Assembly (NCBI RefSeq): GCF_002234675.1
Contig: NC_019871.2
Location: forward strand, 20,058,604 to 20,122,603
Reading direction: 5' to 3'
DNA from: Oryzias latipes
Taxonomy: Eukaryota > Chordata > Actinopteri > Beloniformes > Adrianichthyidae
Length of the DNA: 64,000 bases
Program-made: the position numbers and the translations under genes
The notes under the pieces: generated by a model
The model's database searches: none
Told to the model about the DNA's origin: nothing
What the model saw: the letters and a program-made list of their open reading frames with translations, nothing else
Shown: one piece after another, positions 63,517 through 64,000 of the stretch
How the letters are laid out: every line of letters begins with the position of its first letter
How positions within the stretch are numbered: the stretch's first letter is position 1

Positions 63517-64000
63517 GTAAGCTTCAGCTAGCTTTAGCCATAGCCGCATCACCGGTAACTCTTTGTTTACGTCAACTGTAAATCCTGGTGTTATTAATTT
63601 GTAATATAAGGTATAACACATCGCAGTGAATATGTTGTGTGTATGTTTAAGTGAAAAGGCATGAGATTAACATAACACCCAAAAATTTGGTGAAGCTGTA
63701 AATAAGAAATGTTAAGTTGCCCGTATGCGTGTTCATTTTGCTGCGGTTGCGGCACATTCTTCACTTACTAGTATTATTTTTCTGAAAGTATGGTGAGCAG
63801 AAGTCCTCTTTTCCTGGACATGTCCTCTCTTTTGATACTTATATAATAAAATAACATTGAACATAGATGAAATGTAATTATATTTGCTTCATGTATGCAG
63901 CTCTGAACACCAATTACTCTCGATGAAATATCTCACAAACTCACTTCACTCCTCTTTTTTACAAACTCAAATCTGGTCACCCTACTGACAGTTATAGTTT
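63517..64000. other. No gene seen to the window end
   Basis: AT-rich sequence after the putative donor at 63517; nothing further supported. Confidence 0.4.

Overview
This is nuclear DNA from a bony fish. The reasons are split genes with GT-AG introns, an IR/DR-type Tc1 transposon, many hAT, Harbinger, pogo-like and CR1/L2-like LINE copies, tRNA-derived SINEs, foldback elements and tandem repeats. The sequence fits no prokaryote or virus.

Layout. Positions 1-5090 hold only transposon relics (LINE, hAT, Harbinger) and a 24-bp minisatellite. Positions 5093-6693 are a full-length Tc1 element with an intact 337-codon transposase. Positions 6694-8410 are a segment that recurs at 61237-62948, so these two paralogous blocks flank the rest of the locus; the second copy keeps the empty Tc1 target site. 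Positions 9236-11833 are an intronless gene for an 865-residue coiled-coil protein whose last two thirds consist of three 519-bp direct repeats. Several tandem repeats follow (11838-13300). Positions 14211-17788 carry eleven recognisable C-terminal exons of a class I myosin (MYO1C/MYO1H type): neck and tail are present, the rest of the motor and the last exon are absent, and the first exons are decayed, so I call it a pseudogene fragment. Positions 17860-20110 are hAT and pogo-like relics.

The main gene is an alpha-2-macroglobulin (A2M) type protease inhibitor on the + strand, 20834-61083. I could place 35 exons whose phases all agree and which sum to 1415 codons plus stop, with a TATA box, signal peptide, bait region, PYGCGEQ thioester and a poly(A) signal. 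It has one serious oddity: the donor of exon 31 reads CT instead of GT, so the receptor-binding domain is probably lost or depends on unusual splicing. Its introns are packed with nested mobile elements, including an 8.6-kb intron between exons 25 and 26 with a nearly complete LINE split by a hAT element, and a 4.7-kb intron between exons 30 and 31 with hAT in hAT plus LINE plus SINE.

After the gene come the second copy of the flanking duplication, the start of another hAT element and, at 63357, a possible first exon of a transposon-type gene. I see no convincing tRNA, rRNA or CRISPR features. Element family names are from my own recognition, not from a database search.
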